A DNA stretch of 64,000 nucleotides from Begonia masoniana (Eukaryota > Streptophyta > Magnoliopsida > Cucurbitales > Begoniaceae): the NCBI GenBank assembly GCA_022432975.1, contig CM039502.1:27140996-27204995 (forward strand), written 5' to 3'. Position 1 is the first letter of the stretch. The number at the start of each line of letters is the position of its first letter. Under the pieces are notes generated by a model, which worked only from the letters and a program-made list of their open reading frames with translations, was not told the origin of the DNA and searched no databases. Positions 1-12,007 of this stretch are shown here, piece after piece. Made by a program: the position numbers and the translations under genes.

Positions 1-313
1 AGTCAACGAAAAAGCAGAAATAAAACTGAAGGATCTCTACTGATGACGTCAGCCAGAGGATCATTCTTCCAGCTTCAGCCGATCGCAAAACAACAAGTTT
101 CACTACTACATCTACCGATGACGTCAGCCGGATGATTCGTTCATCCAGCCTTTGCCAATCATAAGACGACAAAAGAATTTACTCACAAAACAAAACAAAC
201 AGAATACATTGACTAGTCGCTATACTTAGCATAACCCTAGAATGAACATTAAACTCTCATAACGTACCCTAAACTAGGGCTACGTACGTTACAGGAAATT
301 CTCTGGTGTTACA
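1..313 (-). mobile_element. LTR fragment, minus strand, cut by window edge
   Basis: Read on the minus strand, the segment starts at 313 with TGTAACACC and continues with a GTACGTAGCCCTAG stretch like the start of other LTRs here (compare 61638 and 47468). It contains two CTACCGATGACGTCAGCC-like units (about 41-60 and 111-140), reminiscent of the ATCGG-type repeats in the LTRs at 7271 and 10020. The other end and the TSD lie outside the window, so the family is uncertain. No coding potential was seen. Confidence 0.4.
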
Positions 314-830
314 AAAACACATATTTTCACACCGATTTTTACCCTAATTTGTTTAAAACCTTGCATACACTCAAATATACCCAATAGAAATAATCAAAGG
401 ATTAGAGTTTCATTCCCAAATTAGAATTCAACATTTACTCTAAATTTTAAACACAAAAATAGTGAGAGAAAGAACTTACCCTTGAAGTCTCTTCACAAAA
501 ATTGGCGATCAAAGTCTCGCCAATTCTAGTGTGGCCTTAGAGCTCGACGGTTAGCTTGCACACTCGCCTTTCTCTCTCTCTTCTCGCTTCCTCAAGATGC
601 CAAATGAGGAGGAAAGGTTTCCTCCCCTTTCCTTTAAAAAAGATAAATTTTAAAATTTTATTTATTTATTTATTTATGTAATATATGTAAAACATAAAAT
701 AATATATTATATAGATTAAATAAAAATTTAAATTTTGATTCGACGAAAATCTGAACATCATCTAAACTTGGGTAATCAAACTTAACCAATATAATTTTGT
801 TGGACATTTAACACTGCGATAACTTCCAGA
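314..830 (-). mobile_element. Probable LTR leader, minus strand
   Basis: On the minus strand this reads as a CT/AG-rich leader (about 540-630) followed by a good 5' splice donor, CAAGGGTAAGT, near 473-485, then AT-rich sequence up to the LTR border at 313. The same layout, leader then GTAAGT, occurs in the LTRs described below. No ends or TSD were found, so this is an inferred LTR remnant. No open frame is supported. Confidence 0.3.
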
Positions 831-2525
831 ATTTCATTATTTGACCAATTTTATTGAATATCCTATGTGGCATAATGTTAACGAATCATAATAACTTGAG
901 TTAACACCAAATAATTTGATAGAGAATAATGCAAAAAAGTAACTTGAAAAATATATAATATAAAAAATAGATGTTTTACATCTGTGGCTTTACATATGGT
1001 GGAATATGATAATACATATTAGTATTCACAAAATATGTTAATATGATACATGATATAATGGAATCACTAAATTAAAGTGGAAAATATTGATATGCATTGA
1101 TTCAGTACTTATAGCCTTGATGTGCGGAAAACAACCATTTCATAATATTCATATTACATATCATCATAAGATAGATATAATTCTAGATTTTTATTTAGGT
1201 GGTGGGAATTGGTACCATACTTTTAAATTGCATGATATTGTTATTCTTAAATATTAGATTTATTTATTGGGCTTCGTACCTCATCTAATTTTGGTTTCTT
1301 ATTTTCAGTTATGAGTGTTAACCAAAAGGATAAGATAAAGCCATATTAGTGGACAATGATGCTTAAAACTCAGGATACATTTGGTCTTGAAACTCGTGTG
1401 TCTTGTGTGTGTGAGTCTATTTTCGTTCTGTGGGTTGTTTTATGTAGTGTCTGTGAGCGTTACACTTAGTGACAAAAGTGTTTTAAGTAATTAAATTATA
1501 CGTATTAAATTTTTCGTGTTGTTAATGGTCAACAGGTCATGGCTTGACTCGTTTGGTCATTTAGCGACCATGTTGGACTTTCGACCTTTTGGTTAGAAAT
1601 CTGTAATTTGGGAAATTACAGTGTGATTAATTTGAGAAAAATTAATTACCTTGGGCGCTATTTTCAATGATGCTCAGATTTGTGGTGCAATTTAATGTAT
1701 GATCGTAATAAATAATTAATAGAATGGAGGGGCTAAAGTGTAAATAAGAAAAATTTGTTAAAGGGTTGAAAAACCTTATTTTTGCTCTCCACCGCCATGC
1801 AAGAGAGAAAGTGAGGGAGAAAGGGGTTCATCTTGTTTGTCCGAACCATCATGCAATGACATTTGTGAAGGAACTTCGAACGATAGTAAGTTTTCGACCT
1901 CCGTTTTTACTCTCAAAGATTAGGGTTTTTGTATAAATCTGATTCGAGCTTTGGAAACTCAAATATATGGGTTGTTTATATGTTATTTGGGTAGATTTAA
2001 GGTTTGTAAAAGTTGTTTGATTGATTGGTGGTGAAAATCAACGGAGGAGCGAGTTTCGTGACTTTCCTTCACTAAAAAATTGCCCAAGTGTCGACTGTTG
2101 TGGCGGTCGGTAGACACTTCAAACCCTACTGGAAACAAAGACATATTAAGTGTCAACTGCTTAAAGGAGGTGTCAACCGCGTACATTTTATTTTTCAAAA
2201 AGTGTCGACACTTCAAAAGGAAGTGTCGACTACTAGTGTATTTGGACAGAAACCTGATAGGTATGAAGTGTCAACCGTTTGAAGGAAGTGTCGACCGCTT
2301 GAAGGAAGTGTCGACCGCAGGTTAATCCAAGAGGTTGGAAATGTCGACCCCTGGTTTGTCAACCGCATAGTGTTAATTTATGGAAAATTTTGTTTCCTCG
2401 CATACGCACCTCGACAAAGTTTGCGGCCGTTTGTAGTGTTCCAGATTGGGTTCCTAGTTCCGGTAGAGGAATCATCCTTGTTTCTTCCTTCAGTGTTAAG
2501 TGGGATATTCATGACTTGATTATGA
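831..2525. other. Unassigned AT-rich sequence with LTR-leader character
   Basis: No gene is supported. 831-1500 is AT-rich and shows nothing recognisable. About 1740-1960 looks like a plus-strand transcribed leader: purine-rich GAGAGAAAGTGAGGGAGAAAG, then a donor-like ATAGTAAGT near 1885. With 5055-5850 it may be one old LTR split by the solo LTR at 2531, but no ends were recognised. Confidence 0.3.
2086..2356. repeat. Short interspersed tandem motif TGTCGACC/TGTCAACC
   Basis: The core AGTGTCGAC or its TGTCAACCG variant recurs about ten times in 270 bp. The clearest units are GAAGGAAGTGTCGACCGCTT repeats at about 2280-2320. Spacing is irregular, so this is a degenerate minisatellite and not a clean array. 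Short open frames through it are repeat artefacts. Confidence 0.6.
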
Positions 2526-3171
2526 TTTTATGTAGCGACCCTCATACTATTCCTAATTTCCCGTACGAAATTCTTCTTTTTCTTTTTCTTTTATACTTAG
2601 CGTTAAGTGGAAAACAATTTAATAAAACATTTAAAACAATTACTTAAAGCAATACGTATCCAAACGCCTACAAAATACAACCTCACCATTTCACTAACAC
2701 GATTCTATCTATACCACAATTTCTATCCACCTCACAAACATACGCTTCACAATACAACTTAACATCAAGCACCCAATACTCATACGTCTTCCAAAATACC
2801 ACCCCTAAACTGACTCGAAACACAACTATAACAAAATACATTTTCACGAAAATAAACTGCGTAGTTCCGTTTGAAAGTTTAACATATCCTCCTGTTTTAA
2901 AATTACAATACAGTTCCAAAACGTTTAAAACATTAATTTTTAACCTATCAACTATCCAGAGCCAAGCATCCTAAAATGTTCTAACAATGCAATTATCCAT
3001 TTTAATTCACCATCAACCAGAAAATTCCCAAATAAACCTCTAAACATCAAACCATGAATCCCACTGGTCAAAATGCGCCTCAACTGCGCCAGCACACCAC
3101 CGCAAGTCATCCTCTGTCAACTGCATCACTCCTCAGGTGGAGGGACCTCGTCCTCGCCTATGTCGAAGTCA

Positions 3172-3745
3172 CCTACACCATACAGACACACTATGAGCTA
3201 AAGGCTCAGTAAACTCTACGTAAATGCAGATGCGTGTAGTACATATGGAGTTCAGAAATCATGCATAACATACAGAGCGTCGCAGACAGTATATCACCGA
3301 GATCTCATCCCCCTAACCGAAGGGGGCCCATCCAGCGGTCGGACTACCCCGTGCTGTTAGAGGAGGGGGGTACACGCTTACAACACGTACAGCCGTGCTG
3401 AGCCCCACCTCGCGTGACCAGATAACAGATTACATTCATTAATTACAGTACATGAGATGTGGTATCGGCCAGACCCTTAATCGGCCCGCACGATAGATCA
3501 ATAGCCCCCAATTTCTGGGCCACACCGGTTTTATGAAAACATCGTGCGGAAATTCATTTTCATGCTTAGTTAAAATACGTGATGCATGAACAGTTCAATA
3601 TAAATGTAAACAAACAAGCATGCGTACCATCAAGACTGTAAAGGCAATAACCTAAAAAACGTTTAAACCTAACTACCCAACCCAAAGCAGATTAAACTAA
3701 CACGTCACCAAAACTCCTCGAGACAACTTCGACGTACGGTGTAGG
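3172..3745 (-). other. Complementary arm pair bracketing an LTR intron-like segment (family F)
   Basis: Plus-strand CCTACACCATAC at 3172-3183 and GTACGGTGTAGG at 3734-3745 are reverse complements except at one position, which is a G-U wobble in the minus-strand RNA. The second arm lies next to the splice donor and the first overlaps the acceptor-like GTAG. The intervening 550 bp include a CCCCC/GGGGG hairpin near 3310-3327. The same layout recurs in three other LTR families. Confidence 0.6.
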
Positions 3746-4990
3746 CCAATTGGCTAGAAAAGATCACGAGAACTTACCTGTCGTCCGTAGTTCGCTGGTT
3801 TTTGGCACATCTCGTCGCCTATGGCTCGACCTATGACAAACGTTCAAGCTTCATTAAAATCACGCTTACATTCACCAATTTACTCTCAAACTACTATTTC
3901 TAGCCTAATCCAATTAAAATATAGCTAAACGGGCCATTAATTTGGGTTCGGTAAAACCAACCCGAAACTTTGAACGCGCGTAACTTTCGCGTCGGTTATC
4001 GGAATCGAACGATTGCAGCGACCACTTACTCCTCTAATAACCTATTTTAACCTGCCAAAAGAAATTTTAAAAAAATCGACCGTAGCTAAGTCAAATGTAG
4101 CAAAACCCGAACTGCCCTTCACCCTGAAATTTCCCCCAACTCGGTTTTTCATCGATTTCCATCCATTTCCTCGCCAATCGATCCCCCTCGTACTTAATTA
4201 ACGTAATTTAACCAAACACCAAGGCTACACACCGAAAAAAACCGAAATGCCAAAATAGGGCATTCTTATTTTTTGCCCAAACAGGGCACACAACGGCCAG
4301 ACGATTATTGTCAGCCCAATGTCCGGCAATCTCAGGCCAAGACCGTCCAAAAACGGCCGGTGATCGGAGCTTAATCAAGCTCGTCACCGACGGCCCTGAA
4401 CAGAACCGAAATAGGGAGAAAAGGAGGCTTACCATTCAGTTTTTGCGCGGAGACGGCCCAGACACTGCTCGCCGCCGTCGTCTGGCCAGAGATCGTCGGA
4501 CATCGCCGGTGGTTCAGCCGCCGATCGCTGCTCCTCTGCTCGGCCCTGTTCGCTGCCCGCAGAAACGATCGAATGGCTTCCTCGCGAAGCCATTTGATTG
4601 TTTTAAAAGAAAACATAATGTTTTGTTTTAAAACATAACAAAATAATAATTGTCATTTACCGTTTTGCCCTCTCATTATTTTTATATTCGTTTCGTCATT
4701 TGTTTCGTTAATTGCTAACGATTCGGGTTTCTCCTAATTTCCTCATTTTGCCAATAACTCAAACTTATTGCTAGGGATTTATTAAAACTATCCGATCGCA
4801 AAATGGGCCTCGTTTACTACTTTTATTAAAACGTCCTTTATATTACGAGAAACGTAATTCTCGTAAAATTAGCGTTAAACTCCTAAAACTCTTGGAATTT
4901 TCTCAAAATCCAAGTTAATCATTAGGATCCTAATAACGTTTTCTGTTTGCAAAACAGACTTAATTTGGCATATTTAAAAAAATGCCAACA

Positions 4991-5015
4991 TATATATATA
5001 TATATATATATATAT
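4991..5015. repeat. (TA)n microsatellite
   Basis: An uninterrupted TA run of about 12 units lies near the beginning (minus-strand sense) of the solo LTR. Confidence 0.9.
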
Positions 5016-5054
5016 GATTACTAAAACCCGTAAAAAGCCGGGTGTTACATTTTA

Positions 5055-5855
5055 GGCTCAAACGAGTTTGTGGACTTCAAGACAGTTGCTAAGGTTGTCG
5101 CTCTAGTGCATAAGAATAGCGGTAATCGTCGAGGTAGGTCTTTTATATTATTTGTATAACATTTGCATCATCATTTTATAAAAGCTATTTTAGTGAGCTT
5201 TCACTTGTATAAAACCTGACTGGGCCTGGTCACCAGCAGTCTGTTTTTACATGTATGTACGTACGTACGAAATACATGTTTACCATTGATGCATAGTTTA
5301 TATTGTTTATATATATATACATGTTTGGGAGGATGAATCTGCGTCATATTTTTGACATTTTTGGTGTCAAAGTATTAAGAGGATATTCCAATACACCTTC
5401 TTCTGCGTGAAGATTGTTTTGTTTGCACGGTTACAAAAATAGCTAGTAGGACGGTGATGATGCACTTCTTGCGTTTCGAATCCTTAAACCTAATCAAGGT
5501 ATCTTTGTATTCCGGTTTACGGGTAGTGTCGTGCTGAGCTTACTCGCCAGCTACCCGTGTTAACATTGATGGATCTTTGAATTGTTGTTGCTTTCATATT
5601 TTCTTTCTAGCTCATGAGGTGTTGATGGATCTTCGGATCGCCATCTTTCTATACTAGTGTGCCAGAGAAGTCATTGTGTGACCTTCCTTTTCACTGAGGT
5701 GATTGTTATATGATCATAATGATAATGACATATTTTCACATAGTTGTCTATGTATATGTCAAGCTTTGACTTTTTGCCTCATCGGTGGTTTGTGGATTCT
5801 GTTTCTTTAAAATGATGAAAATGATTTTTCATAGATCGATGTTTTGAAAACCATT
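5055..5855. other. Unassigned repeat-like sequence flanking the solo LTRs
   Basis: No open frame or RNA gene is supported. The text contains a donor-like CGAGGTAGGTC near 5130, a short ACGTACGTACG run near 5255 and an ATATAT run near 5310. It continues across the next solo LTR at 7962 and probably belongs to the same old repeat as 1740-2525. It cannot be assigned to a family. Confidence 0.3.
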
Positions 5856-6409
5856 TGTAGCAACTAGTAATGTCCACCTTAATTAATAACCTCTTTTAGT
5901 AACCTTTACTCCTTGTGAAATTAAGTGTCTATGATTGGTTGTTTACATAGGTTAAGCCTTGGCTGCTATGGGTAAAGACGTAATTTGCAATAATTAGTGT
6001 AATAAAAAGGGCCAACTAAGGGTTTTAGCCGCCACTGTTTTATTACCTCTTTCGGCATTCAGCAGCTCAGCAGACTCCCTCTCGGCGATTTTTCCAGCCA
6101 GATTCTTCGTCTATCTAGGTGAGTTTTCCCTCAGTTTCCTTCTTGCTGATGAATCATAATGAAAGTAGAATGTACATTAGAAGATCTGTTTGCGGTATAA
6201 TGAGTGTATCGAGAATGCTGTATGTGCGAGCTAGTTCGGGTTTTGTTGTGAATCGGGAATGCACGATGGACTGAGCTCCCGAACTAGTTTCCTTAGATTT
6301 CTGAATAGCAGAAATGAAATTTAGAGAAGATCTAATTAACACCCTGTCTGTGGTTTTAGGTTTGAGTAGCTCTCGAGGTAGCCTTTTCCAACAATCTCCA
6401 GGAGACCAG

Positions 6410-6894
6410 GTAAGTGAAGTATGCTTGTGCCTTCGGGCCTACATCACAAAACAGTAGGATTTATGTGTGCTTGAATGTGTTTGTATGTGATGCATCATAA
6501 TTTTTTGAAAGCATGCGAAAATGAATTTTCATGAAATGGCATGGTGAGAAATGAACAGACTGAAACAGACAAGCTATTAAGGGAACTAATCCGCCCCTTA
6601 ACTTATGAAGGGATTTATACTTTGGGAGAAGTGATCCAACTCCCAATTTCATAGGGGGATCTGAACAGTTTGTTAAGGGAACTAATCCGCCCCTTAATCG
6701 AGAGAGAGGATGTATGACTTTGGGAGAAGTGATCCAACTCTCAATTTCACAGGGGGAACAGATCAGAAACAAATGCACATGCAACTTAGATGAGAAAGTA
6801 GAAACTACATGTTTAGGAATTTTGTTTCAGCATTCCATTTCATTATTGCTATACTTACTTAGCATTAGGCTAACAGATGAGTTTTGTGATGTAG
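6410..6894 (+). other. Intron-like segment with perfect 15-bp complementary ends (family A)
   Basis: Donor CAG|GTAAGTG (GT at 6410) and acceptor GTGATGTAG|GTG (AG at 6893-6894) define a 485-bp intron-like segment. CCTACATCACAAAAC at 6438-6452 is the exact reverse complement of GTTTTGTGATGTAGG at 6881-6895, so the second arm covers the acceptor. Between them are two tandem units of about 100 bp. Each contains the dyads TTAAGGG...CCCTTAA and TTGGGAG...CTCCCAA. Splicing is inferred from motifs only. Confidence 0.6.
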
Positions 6895-7270
6895 GTGAAG
6901 AAGTGACTGCAGGTGTGTTTTCTGAGTATGCTGAGGAATAGACTGGTTGGGGGAGCACATTCATGCCTCGACTTGGCGAACTGATGGGGCGGTTTAACTG
7001 GTGTCAGTAGATGAGAAGGTTTTGTGAACCATGTTTCAATTTAAATATGTTGAGAGTTTTAGTGACAATAGTAGTTTTGATGCTTTGAATACAATTTGAG
7101 ACTCTTTTTGATAATGATACTCTGTTAGTTTTAATAGTGGTTTTTACCAAATTTTGGAGTAGTACACGGATTTAAGTAGTTTTGAACGGTTTTAGTAAAA
7201 TGCTCAAGTTCAGAGTTTTCTCTGTTTATAGTGAAATTGTTGCTATGTTGTTTTCGTTGAGTATTTTTGA

Positions 7271-7490
7271 TCTATCGGTAGATGATGTCCATCGGTAGAT
7301 GTTGAGTATATTTTATCTATCGGTAGATGATGTCTATCGGCAGATGTCGAGTATTTTGATCTATCAGTAGATGATGTCTATCGGCAGATGTCGAGTATTT
7401 TGATCGGTAGATGATGTCTATCGACAGATGTTGTGTATTTTTGATCTATCGGTAGATGATGTCTATCGGCAGAAGTCGAGAGTTTTGTCT
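7271..7490 (+). repeat. ATCGGTAGATG tandem repeat, about 44-bp period
   Basis: Five degenerate units start at about 7271, 7316, 7360, 7404 and 7445. Each contains two copies of TCGG(T/C)AGATG with opposite-strand ATC flanks. Looser copies (ATCGGTGGATG) continue to about 7740. The same motif family appears in the related LTRs at 10020-10560, 26008-26455, 56638-57080 and 62222-62760, so it is a diagnostic block of the LTR 3' part. Confidence 0.7.
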
Positions 7491-7961
7491 GTCGGTGGAT
7501 TTAGTCCATCGGTGGATGTGAGTATTAGAATTTGTCGTTTTGGTAATCGGATGATGTAGGAAGAATTTTGTCATTTTGCGATCGGTGGATGTGAATTGAG
7601 GATTTTTGTCGTCTAGTGATCGGAAGACGTAGTTTGTTCTATCGGCAGATATGAGCTGAGTGTGTTTTGTCGTTTAGTGACCGGACAATGTGTTCTGTTT
7701 GTTTGAGAGTAAAAGACTTTTGTCGTTTAGTGATCGGTCGATGTATTCTGTTTTCTTTTCTCTTTCAACCAACTGCCTTGAATATTTTAACTATTTAATT
7801 GATATTGATTTTACGATGATTTTTCCGCTGCAAGTTTTAACGTTTTAAGAGTCAATTCCTGATCATTGAATGAAATTTTTAAAATTTCCCAAAAAGTCAT
7901 AGTTCGGTTTAGTTTCTTGCGTAGCGAACCGGGTTCAGATAACTCGGGGCGCTACACCATT

Positions 7962-8162
7962 TGTTTATTTCATCATGTTTTGAACTAAAATGTAAATGAA
8001 GTTTTACATATTCATTGAGTATAACATTTTTATTGAGTTAGTCATTCACCTCTCTTCAAGGAAAAAATAAGGGTAGTGAGTAGCTTGAATTTGGCAGCAA
8101 ATTTTGTTTTACTTTCTCTATTGAGTGTTTTAGTGTTCCCTCGTGAGGACTTATATTTATTA
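7962..8162. other. Unassigned sequence between insertions
   Basis: AT-rich host sequence resumes after the solo LTR. No ORF, RNA gene or recognisable element end was seen. It continues the text broken at 5855. Confidence 0.3.
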
Positions 8163-8320
8163 GGCATGTATAAGATGACTTGGATCTGAATTTGGTTATT
8201 TGGTATGTGGACCTTTTTAAACTGTCTTTAATTTATCGTACTATTATATCTGTACTTGGCATGTAAATGATAACTTGGATCTGAATTTAGTTATTTGGTA
8301 TGTGGACCCCTTTAGACTGT
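8163..8320. repeat. 95-bp local tandem duplication, later split
   Basis: GGCATGTA(T/A)A... followed by ACTTGGATCTGAATTT occurs at 8163 and again at 8258, a period of 95 bp. The trailing segment CTTTAATTTAT(C/T)GTACTATT appears at about 8226 and again at 17882, just right of the element inserted at 8321. The element therefore landed inside a pre-existing tandem repeat of two to three copies. Confidence 0.65.
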
Positions 8321-9750
8321 TGTCAGGACCCGACCCGGCCCCCGGCCGGACCCCGACGGATAAGATTCCTGAGGTGGGAATTATTCAAAGCAAAACCAAC
8401 GACCATTCAACGCAACGACTTTCCTCTAACAATTCCTACGTGGCATCCTAAAATAAGAACTATCATTCAAAAACATCAAACATAAGAGTGTACAGCAGAA
8501 ATAATAAAATAAAGATGAGTCACAACATGTGACTTTTCAACTCTGACAATCTTTACCTTTGACTTGGTCTATCCTTCTCGATGAATGTATCCAAATATCT
8601 GAAAAAAATATGAATAATCCACGAATGAGCCAATTGGCCAGCAAATAAATCTAGCAGCTAAACTAGCTAACCCAGATTCCACCACATTCACTAAGACCAA
8701 ACACTGTGGTCCACCTATTCATGATTATTTTATTAAAATCAGTTTACTTAAAATTCTTTTCGAAAACCCCTGCATTTCATAAAATATGCATATTGAAATC
8801 TATATGTTGAAATCAATTTCACTACATTAATCAAATGCAAATAAATGAACTTTACATTTGAAACCACAATCACCAAGTAAATCCAATGCAAATCATTTGA
8901 ATAATTTTGCATTAAAACACCATTTTCAATGAACAAAATACCAGGGCATAATTTGTAACACCCGAAAATTTTTTAACGTGCGTAGCCTAAGTTCGACGTA
9001 GAATGAGTTAGCCTAGGCTAGAAATGTATGAGAATTTATTGTTGTTGAAGGGTATTAGACGTGTTATGAGAAGTGAAAGTGTTATGAGAAGTGAAAGTTG
9101 GAATATTCAAAGGTTGAAAATGTTGAAGTCAAAGTTGTACCAACCAATCAAAAATTAATTAAACTTTAATGGAAAGAAAGTGGTGAATTGTTGAAGCCTA
9201 TCACGTTGGAGAATTCAAGTGTGAAAAGGGGGGGAGTAATTTGCAATTTTAGAAAATACTTGAGGAGGAAAATAAAAAGTGAAAAGAAATTTTGGTTAAA
9301 AAGACAAAATTGAACAAAATTAATCCATCTTCTCCCCTTTCTTCCCCTCCACGAACCAGCAAGGTTGGCGCCTCCCTCCTCCTCCTTTTCCATAGCTTTT
9401 TCAAGGATTAAGGTAAGATTTTAAGTGGGTTTTATGTTTGATGCAACTTAGGATTGGTTTTTAGTGATTTGGAGGAGTTTTTGTGTAGTTGTGTTAGGGT
9501 TTGGAAACCCTAGAAATGGAGCTAGGACATTTTATGTTTTTGCTGTGCTTTCTTCATATATTTGAGGTTTAAGCTTTAGTTAGGTTAGTTTAGGTTGGTT
9601 AAAGAGTTTGATTAGAAATTGATGAAAGTGTGTGAAAACCGGTTTTGGAGAGAAAGTTGGCCGAATATGTTGAGGGGTTTTCTAATTGGCCATGGTGTTT
9701 GGATGGTTGATTTGAGTGTTTCAATGGATAGTAGACGTGTAGAGGTTTAC

Positions 9751-12007
9751 TGTAACGCCCCGAGTTATCTGGACCCGGTTCGCTACTCATTACTTGACCA
9801 TGACTAAGAAATTTCAAATAAATTTAAAACTTCATTCGACATACAAAATTTGACGCTTACTAATCGTTCAAAACATTTGAAAACTTTGCAGCGGAAAAAT
9901 TATTTAAAACTACAATGGGGTTAAACTAGCGGTGAAAATATTGTTGGAAAGATTAATGGAAATATTTCAAGTGTCCGGTCAAAAGAATTAAGGTTTTAAG
10001 GGATGGACTACTCAAGGAATTACAAAAGTCGAATTCATCTGCCGACGACAAAGTCAACAGAAGAAGCAGAAGTAGAAAACCAAAGGCCTCTGCCGATGAC
10101 GTCTACACGACTTCACCCACAACTTCATCTGCCGATGAAGTCGTGAGAACTTCATACACCGCTTCATCTGCCGATGAAGTCAACATAACTTCATCTGCCG
10201 ATGAAGTCAGCGCAATTTCATCTCTCAATAGATAAACACACGACATCTTCCGATAACAACAATATGACTCCTTCCGATAGAATTAAAACATACACTACAT
10301 CTTCCGATTCACTAAACGACAAACAGATTACTCTACATCTTCCGATTCGCTAAACGACAAAACCCCCTTAACTCTCTCAGACTACACCTGCCGATCACTA
10401 CTCGACGACTCAATACACTACACCTTCCGATCGAATAGACTACATTTGCCGACACGTGCTCCTCACATGACTCCTTAAGGCATTTGCCGATAGACTTTCA
10501 TCTTCCGACAGACGGACACACCACATCTACCGATAGACTTCCTTCTTCCGATAGACATCAACACGATTTCCTTCCACAGAACGCAATAAACCTCTACACA
10601 TATCCACTGATACAAAAATTATTCAATTCCTACCAATGGACTAAACAACCTGTCTATAACCCGAGAAAGCTTCGACTATCTAACAGACTTAAAACATTTT
10701 ACCAAAAATCCATTCATAACACTCCAAGTCATTGTATTGATCAAATTCAGTAAAAACATGAAAATCAGAGATTCTCGAAAACAAAAGCAAATAGCTGTAA
10801 TCTCATTTACTAAAAACTTCATATACTCGATTAAATCATTATCCACTAAACCTCCACATCTGTAGACAACATGCTAAACCGCCCCATCAGTTACCATGCC
10901 GAAGCCTGAATGCACTCCTCCAACGTCCACTATTCCTCAACACGATCAGGAGACACACCTGCTAACACTTCTTCACCTACATCACAAAACTCATCTATTA
11001 GCCTAATGCTAAGTAAGTAAAGCAGTATATGAATGAAGTAAAATGCTGAACTTAAACTCCTAAATATGCAGTTTCTATTTTTCTCATCTCAGTGGCATAC
11101 GCATTCGTTCATAACATGATCTGATCCCATAGTTCCCTTGGGAGTGGGATCAATTCTCCCAATGTCTACATCCTCCTACTTAATTAAGGGGCAGATGAAT
11201 TCCCTTAACACTTGATCTGATCCCATGGTTCCCTTGGGAGTGGGATCAATTCTCCCAATGTCTAAATCCCTTCATAAGTTAAGGGGTGGATTAGTTCCCT
11301 TAATAGCTTGTCTGTCGCATACAGTTCATACCTTACCATTCCTTACATGAAATTCATTTTCGTAACTTTTAACAAAACATGATGCATGGACAATAGAAAC
11401 ATTCAAGCATACATAAACCTACTGTTTTGTGATGTAGGCCCGAAGGCACAAGCAATACTTTACTTACCTGGCTCCTGGAAATCTGTCTGGTTGCTAGCTA
11501 CTTCGGAGGTCTGTTCACCTAAGTTCATACAGAATATAAATCAAGGCTTCATTAAACCTTTCAAAATATCAAACAGCGGTTCGAGAAATCTAGTTAGAAA
11601 CTCTACTACCCGAGCATTCCTACTTATCGCTAAAACCCGAATCTACACTCAATCTCAGCATCCTCAAAATCCTCACATTGCAATCCTCCAGGCATTTCAC
11701 CACTATACCACAAGAGAAATAAGGAAAAGAAACTTACCTAAGTCGAAGGAGAACCGAGCGAGGAGAATCGCCTAGAGAGCTCGGCTGCTTGAGCTGAAAG
11801 TTTCCGAAGAGAAGAGTATGAGAGGGGAGTGGCGGCTACAGTGCAGTAAACCCAACCCTTATCCTTAAATACGTTACTCAACTTTTGAACATTGTAAATT
11901 ACTCTAATACCCTTAACAAGTTGTTCAATAACCTTATTTAACTCATTACCTAGTCAAGTGTATTACTTTAATAATAAAAGGCTGGTTCGATAGAACCAGG
12001 TGCTACA
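9751..12007 (-). mobile_element. Solo LTR, minus strand (family A relative)
   Basis: Plus-strand ends are TGTAACGCCCC and GGTGCTACA, with the perfect TSD TTTAC (9746-9750 and 12008-12012). On the minus strand it has the family-A layout: leader near 11750-11860, donor near 11460-11475, tandem TTAAGGG dyad units (11110-11300), acceptor near 10975, then TCTGCCGATGAAGTC-type repeats (10035-10560). Complementary arms at 10976-10990 and 11424-11438 match over all 15 positions. It is nested inside the family-C solo LTR. Confidence 0.87.
10035..10560 (-). repeat. TCTGCCGATGAAGTC tandem block
   Basis: Plus-strand units such as CATCTGCCGATGAAGTC and CATCTTCCGAT recur with irregular spacing. They are the reverse complement of the ATCGG(T/C)AGATG motif seen at 7271. 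The block marks the 3' part of the minus-strand LTR and is not a CRISPR-like array, because spacers are not unique and repeats are degenerate. Confidence 0.65.

Larger units (their letters stand above)
2531..5049 (-). mobile_element. Solo LTR, minus strand (family F)
   Basis: The segment starts TGTAGCGACC and ends GGGTGTTACA, with the perfect 5-bp TSD TTTTA at 2526-2530 and 5050-5054. On the minus strand it runs TGTAACACCCGGC to GGGTCGCTACA, like the gypsy LTRs elsewhere in this window. It carries a minus-strand splice donor (CAGGTAAGT, near 3771-3779) and an acceptor-like GTAGGTGAC near 3170. Only one LTR and no internal region lie between the TSDs, so it is a solo LTR left by LTR-LTR recombination. 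Confidence 0.85.
5856..7956 (+). mobile_element. Solo LTR, plus strand (family A)
   Basis: It starts TGTAGCAACTAG and ends GGGGCGCTACA, with the perfect TSD CCATT at 5851-5855 and 7957-7961. The layout matches the LTRs of gypsy-A (24592-26666): a leader with CTCTTTCGGCATTCAGC near 6048, donor CAGGTAAGTG at 6407-6416, a hairpin-rich tandem region, a GTGATGTAGGTG acceptor near 6886-6897, and ATCGGTAGATG repeats before the 3' end. No internal region is present, so it is a solo LTR of the gypsy-A family. Confidence 0.88.

Noticed and set aside
11386..11775. 129-codon plus-strand frame
   Set aside because: Antisense to the splice-leader part of the minus-strand solo LTR, so it is a chance frame.
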